Shown here: in pieces, positions 60,863 to 64,000 of the stretch | Position numbering within the stretch: the first letter of the stretch is position 1 | How the letters are laid out: every line of letters begins with the position of its first letter | From: Candidatus Accumulibacter similis | GTDB taxonomy: Bacteria > Pseudomonadota > Gammaproteobacteria > Burkholderiales > Rhodocyclaceae | Assembly (NCBI GenBank): GCA_013347225.1 | Contig: CP054595.1 | Span: 4,212,415-4,276,414 of the forward strand | Reading direction: 5' to 3' | Length of the DNA: 64,000 bases | Program-made: the position numbers and the translations under genes | The notes under the pieces: generated by a model | What the model was told of the DNA's origin: nothing | Seen by the model: only the letters and a program-made list of their open reading frames with translations | The model's database searches: none

Positions 60863-62782
60863 TCAATCGACAGCCTCCGGTAACTTTTCGATCACCGCCG
60901 CAGGAGTCGTCGGTAACGGCAGGGTCTCGAGGTAGCGGCAGCCGAGCGCCAGGGTCAGGTAGTCCACCGATTCGATCTGCAGCAGGATCCGCTGCCCCGG
61001 CTTCAGTTCCGGCGCCGACGGCACGCGCTGTACGAGCGGCAGGTCATCGAGCCGCGCCAGGTTCTCACGGCCGATGGTCGCCGCAATGCGCTCGATTCCC
61101 TGCTGCCGCAGCCAGCGCAGGCACCAGTAGCGCTCCATGCCGCGCTGAAACTCGGCGTAGGCCGCATAGGTCAGCTCGAAATCGCGCAGCGCGGCGAACA
61201 GTGCATCCGAGCGGGCAGCAAACGGTGGCGTGTCGGCCTTGAGGCAGGCAACCAATTGCCACTGGTTGAGCAGGTCCACGTAGCGTCGCAGGGGCGACGA
61301 CAGCCAGGCATACTGCTTGACTCCAAGTCCTTCGTGCGCTTGCGGCGCGGTGCTCATGCGCACCTTGCCGCCACCCTGCACACGGTAGATCGCCGCCACC
61401 CCACGGCTGGCCAACAGTGCACCCCAAGTGCTGTTGGCAACGATCATCAGTTCGGCAACCAGCTTGTCGAGCGGGCTGCCGCGGCGGCGCGCGGAAATCT
61501 CGACGCGACAGCTTTCCGCGTCGTCGAGATCACCCTCGATGCGGAAGTTGAAATCCTTGTTGTCAGGCGTTGCCGATGCTTTGCCGCGCCGACCCTCGCA
61601 GGCGTTGGCCAGTTGCCAGAGCGTCAGCAACTCGTCGCGAAAGGGAAATTGCGCCAGCCCGGCAGCCAGCGTCTGCTCGTTGAACAACGGTTCGATGTCG
61701 TGATGACGCAGGTTGGCGACGACGGGAACCATTTCCAGCCGTGACTCGTCGCCGACAATCTCGAGTTCCGGCGTCACCGTGAGGTAGAGCGAGACGGCCG
61801 GGAGCGCGCGCCCGCTGGCCAGTGTGTAGCGCTCCACCACCGCGTCCGGCAGCATCGTGAACTTGCTGCCGGGCATGTAGACCGTCGATAGCCGGGCGCG
61901 CGCAATTTCGTCGAGCGGCGAGCCCCGAGCGATGCCGAGAGCCGGGGCCGCTATGTGGATGCCGACCCGCCAGCCGACGCCGGGCAGCGACTGCAGCGAA
62001 AAGGCATCGTCGATCTCGGTCGTCGTCGCGTCGTCGATCGAGAAGGCCTGGACGTCGGCAGGCGGCAGGTCGACCGGCAGCAGCGGCGGCTCGACGGCCG
62101 GGAAGGCTGTCCCGCGCGGAAACTGTTCGAGCAGGAAGCGCTGCAGATGATAGTCGTACGGCGAGCGGATGGCGCCACAGCGATGCAGCAGGTGTGCCAC
62201 GGAGAGGCCTGTCTCGCTGCACGCGGCCTCGAGTGCCTTGGTCTCGCCGCGATTGCGATCCGGCCTGTAGAGCAGTTGCCCGAGCAGCGGCGGGAACTCG
62301 GGCGGCAGGTTGAACGAGGTCAGCTGGGCCACCATGCGCTCGATCGTCAGTGCCTGCTGACGCTTCTTCTCGAGACCGGCAAGAGCGGCCTGGAGAATTT
62401 CCGGCGGCGCCTTGCGGAAACGCCCGCGGCCCTTGCGGTGGAAATACACCGGTGCTGCGTGCAGCGCCAGGAGCAACGCCGCCGCTTCGACCGCACTGGC
62501 AGGGTGACCGAAGTACTCGTCAGCAAAATCGGCGAAATGGAATTCGCTGTCAGTGACGCACTCCCACAAAAAGTCGGCTTCGATGCCGGGCAGCAGCAGT
62601 TCCGCCTGCTCGAGCAGCACTCCCGGCGCCGGCTCGTCGTAACGCAGCAGGACGCTGGCAGCCTTGATCTTGCTGCGCTTCCCGGATGCTGTCTCGACCT
62701 GCAACGAGCTGTCGTTGTCGGCCAGGATGGTGGCCGCACGAAAAGCGCCGTCTTCTTCGAACAGTACATGCATCGGGGTCAT
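60863..62782 (-). CDS. rnb: RNB-domain exoribonuclease (RNase II/R family)
   Basis: 639 residues, shorter than RNase R and close to RNase II. 3'-5' processive exoribonuclease. The RNB catalytic block FSIDDATTTEIDDAFSLQSL supplies the Asp cluster; YTLASGRALPAVSLYLTVTP and AAIYRVQGGGKVRMS follow; an S1-like domain ends the protein. A long N-terminal region (to about 230) is of the RNase II class. The start overlaps the YqiA-like stop by one base (TAATG); the TonB-like gene begins one base after its stop. Confidence 0.9.
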   Translation of the reverse strand: MTPMHVLFEEDGAFRAATILADNDSSLQVETASGKRSKIKAASVLLRYDEPAPGVLLEQAELLLPGIEADFLWECVTDSEFHFADFADEYFGHPASAVEAAALLLALHAAPVYFHRKGRGRFRKAPPEILQAALAGLEKKRQQALTIERMVAQLTSFNLPPEFPPLLGQLLYRPDRNRGETKALEAACSETGLSVAHLLHRCGAIRSPYDYHLQRFLLEQFPRGTAFPAVEPPLLPVDLPPADVQAFSIDDATTTEIDDAFSLQSLPGVGWRVGIHIAAPALGIARGSPLDEIARARLSTVYMPGSKFTMLPDAVVERYTLASGRALPAVSLYLTVTPELEIVGDESRLEMVPVVANLRHHDIEPLFNEQTLAAGLAQFPFRDELLTLWQLANACEGRRGKASATPDNKDFNFRIEGDLDDAESCRVEISARRRGSPLDKLVAELMIVANSTWGALLASRGVAAIYRVQGGGKVRMSTAPQAHEGLGVKQYAWLSSPLRRYVDLLNQWQLVACLKADTPPFAARSDALFAALRDFELTYAAYAEFQRGMERYWCLRWLRQQGIERIAATIGRENLARLDDLPLVQRVPSAPELKPGQRILLQIESVDYLTLALGCRYLETLPLPTTPAAVIEKLPEAVD

Positions 62783-63357
62783 TATAACCGGCAGAATTCA
62801 AGGATTTGCGGCAGCAGGCGGGGAAAGCTGAGGAAGCTGTGGTCGCCACCCTCGATGACGATCTGCCGGCTGCCGGCATAGCGTGCGAGGGCCTGGCGGT
62901 AGTCAAGAACCTCGTCGCCGGTCTCGACCAGCAGCAGATAGCGCGCCGCCGTGACCTGCGGTGTTTCGAGCAGACGCAGTTGCGTGACGTGCTCGTCGGC
63001 AAAGTCGAAGCATTCGCCAGTGTGAAAATTGCTGTGCCTGCCGACCAGCCCAGCGAGAAGCTCCGGCGCCATCACAGCCGGATTGACCAGGACCGCTCGC
63101 AGGTCGTGCTTCTCCGCCAGCCAGGCAGCATAGTAACCGCCCAGCGAGCTGCCCACCAGCGTCGTCTCGCCGGCACCGCCAGACAGCGCCGCCTCGGCAC
63201 TGGCGATTGCGGCCAGCGGGACGGGCGGCAGGACAGGACAGGCGAAACGATCACCCAGGCCACGCGCGGCGAGGAAATCGCCGAGCAGGCGCGCCTTCCA
63301 CGATGCCGGCGACGAGCAGAATCCGTGCAGGTAGAGAATGCGCGATGCGGCAGCCAT
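62782..63357 (-). CDS. yqiA: YqiA-like alpha/beta hydrolase
   Basis: 191 residues, family length. RILYLHGFCSSPASWKARLL is the YqiA start; the nucleophile elbow is VGSSLGGYYAAWLAEKHDLR (GxSxG), the acid lies in VETGDEVLDYRQAL and the His in IEGGDHSFLSF. E. coli YqiA is a CoA-thioester or small-ester esterase in vitro; the biological substrate is unknown. It lies between uppP (gap one base) and the RNase gene (overlap one base). Confidence 0.9.
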   Translation of the reverse strand: MAAASRILYLHGFCSSPASWKARLLGDFLAARGLGDRFACPVLPPVPLAAIASAEAALSGGAGETTLVGSSLGGYYAAWLAEKHDLRAVLVNPAVMAPELLAGLVGRHSNFHTGECFDFADEHVTQLRLLETPQVTAARYLLLVETGDEVLDYRQALARYAGSRQIVIEGGDHSFLSFPRLLPQILEFCRL

Positions 63358-63358
63358 C

Positions 63359-64000
63359 TCAACCAGCCGTCCAGGCGATCATGTCGTAGTGCCAGGTGAG
63401 CAGGACGACGATGCCGAAAGCGATCCGGTACCAGGCGAAGATCGAAAAGTCATGCGTGCTGATGTAGCGCAGCAGACCTCGCACCGCCCAGAACGCCGAG
63501 ATGAACGAGGCGATGAAACCAACTGCCCACATTCCCAGATCGTCGAAGGACAACAGCGCACGTTCCTTGTAGAGCTGGTAGATGCTGGCGCCGATCAGGG
63601 TCGGCATTGCCAGAAAAAAGGAGAACTCGGTCGCCGCCCGCCGTGACAGGCCGAAGAACAGGCCACCGATGATCGTCGCCCCCGAACGAGAGGTGCCCGG
63701 AATCAGCGCCAGCGCCTGCGCCAGGCCGAGCTTGAGGGCATCGACGGGCGACAGATCGTCGATCGATTCGATGCGGATGCAATGCTCCCGGCGCTCGGCC
63801 CAGAGAATCACCAGGCCACCGATGATGAAGGCCGCTGCCACCACCGGCGCATTGAACAGGTGCGCCTTGATCGCCTTGCCGAACAGCAGACCGAGGATCG
63901 CCAGCGGCAGGAACGCGATCAGGATGTTGAGCGCGAAGCGCTGCGCGGCAGGCTCATTCGGCAGTCCGCGGACGACGCTGCCGATCTTCGCCCGGTACTC
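63359..64000 (-). CDS. uppP: undecaprenyl-diphosphatase UppP (BacA), 5' end outside the window
   Basis: The visible C-terminal 213 residues. Inner-membrane enzyme that dephosphorylates undecaprenyl diphosphate to recycle the lipid carrier for peptidoglycan and other envelope polymers. IPGTSRSGATIIGGLFFGLS is the hallmark catalytic loop; about six membrane helices follow in the usual pattern, ending IAFGIVVLLTWHYDMIAWTA. The frame runs off the window end at base 64000. Its role fits the wall genes mtgA and mltB in this window. Confidence 0.95.
   Translation of the reverse strand, partial: EYRAKIGSVVRGLPNEPAAQRFALNILIAFLPLAILGLLFGKAIKAHLFNAPVVAAAFIIGGLVILWAERREHCIRIESIDDLSPVDALKLGLAQALALIPGTSRSGATIIGGLFFGLSRRAATEFSFFLAMPTLIGASIYQLYKERALLSFDDLGMWAVGFIASFISAFWAVRGLLRYISTHDFSIFAWYRIAFGIVVLLTWHYDMIAWTAG

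Overview
This window reads as chromosomal core DNA of a GC-rich betaproteobacterium (about two thirds G+C by eye), most like Rhodocyclales such as Candidatus Accumulibacter. That placement is an inference. It rests on dapA-bamC, ppiA-ppiB-lpxH, a DUF3579 gene, an STAS-like gene ahead of hslVU, and a phasin next to a poly(3-hydroxybutyrate) depolymerase. I see no insertion sequence, prophage, integrase, CRISPR array or rRNA. Genes are densely packed, with many 1-4 base overlaps (ATGA, TTGA, TAATG).

Layout. 1-6.3 kb: partial nucleoside transporter, small exported proteins, an Ala/Pro-rich lipoprotein with promoter and terminator, then dapA-bamC-MBL hydrolase and a deacetylase-family gene on the minus strand. 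6.4-11.3 kb: plus-strand MoxR-DUF58-transglutaminase-MltB operon. 11.4-16.3 kb: minus-strand TPR protein, ppiA, ppiB, lpxH, recQ. 16.4-19 kb: cysS and an orphan ABC binding protein. 19.3-23.1 kb: grpE-dnaK-dnaJ with a textbook sigma-32 promoter. 23.3-25.8 kb: a Ser/Thr kinase fused to a cyclic-nucleotide-binding domain, followed by TerC and universal stress protein genes. 25.9-29 kb: duplicated STAS-like protein, hslV, hslU. 29.3-34.3 kb: TPR paralogue and a MacAB-type exporter with two permeases. 34.7-43.3 kb: CBS protein, ArsC family, glnS, ratA, YejM-like sulfatase, TDT transporter, CDF exporter, GNAT, dtd. 43.5-47.6 kb: YkgJ-type protein, tRNA-Glu, tRNA-Ala, gltX, gamma-glutamyltransferase. 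47.8-52.5 kb: phasin, a depolymerase gene interrupted by an in-frame TAG, a two-repeat L,D-transpeptidase, ybiB. 52.7-58.3 kb: DUF3579, tRNA-Val, alpha-E / ATP-grasp pair, rhlE, lapA. 58.4-64 kb: tightly overlapped uppP-yqiA-rnr-tonB-aroE-mtgA operon, cut by the window end.

Functional themes are proteostasis (GrpE/DnaK/DnaJ, HslUV, cyclophilins), envelope and peptidoglycan maintenance (MltB, MtgA, UppP, LpxH, BamC, L,D-transpeptidase, TgpA-like, YejM-like), translation (CysS, GlnS, GltX, Dtd, three tRNAs) and PHB storage. The items most worth a second look are the interrupted depolymerase, the kinase-CNB/TerC/Usp cluster, the transpeptidase with a second, catalytically dead repeat, the two TPR paralogues sharing a near-identical promoter, and the duplicated STAS-like protein co-directional with hslVU.
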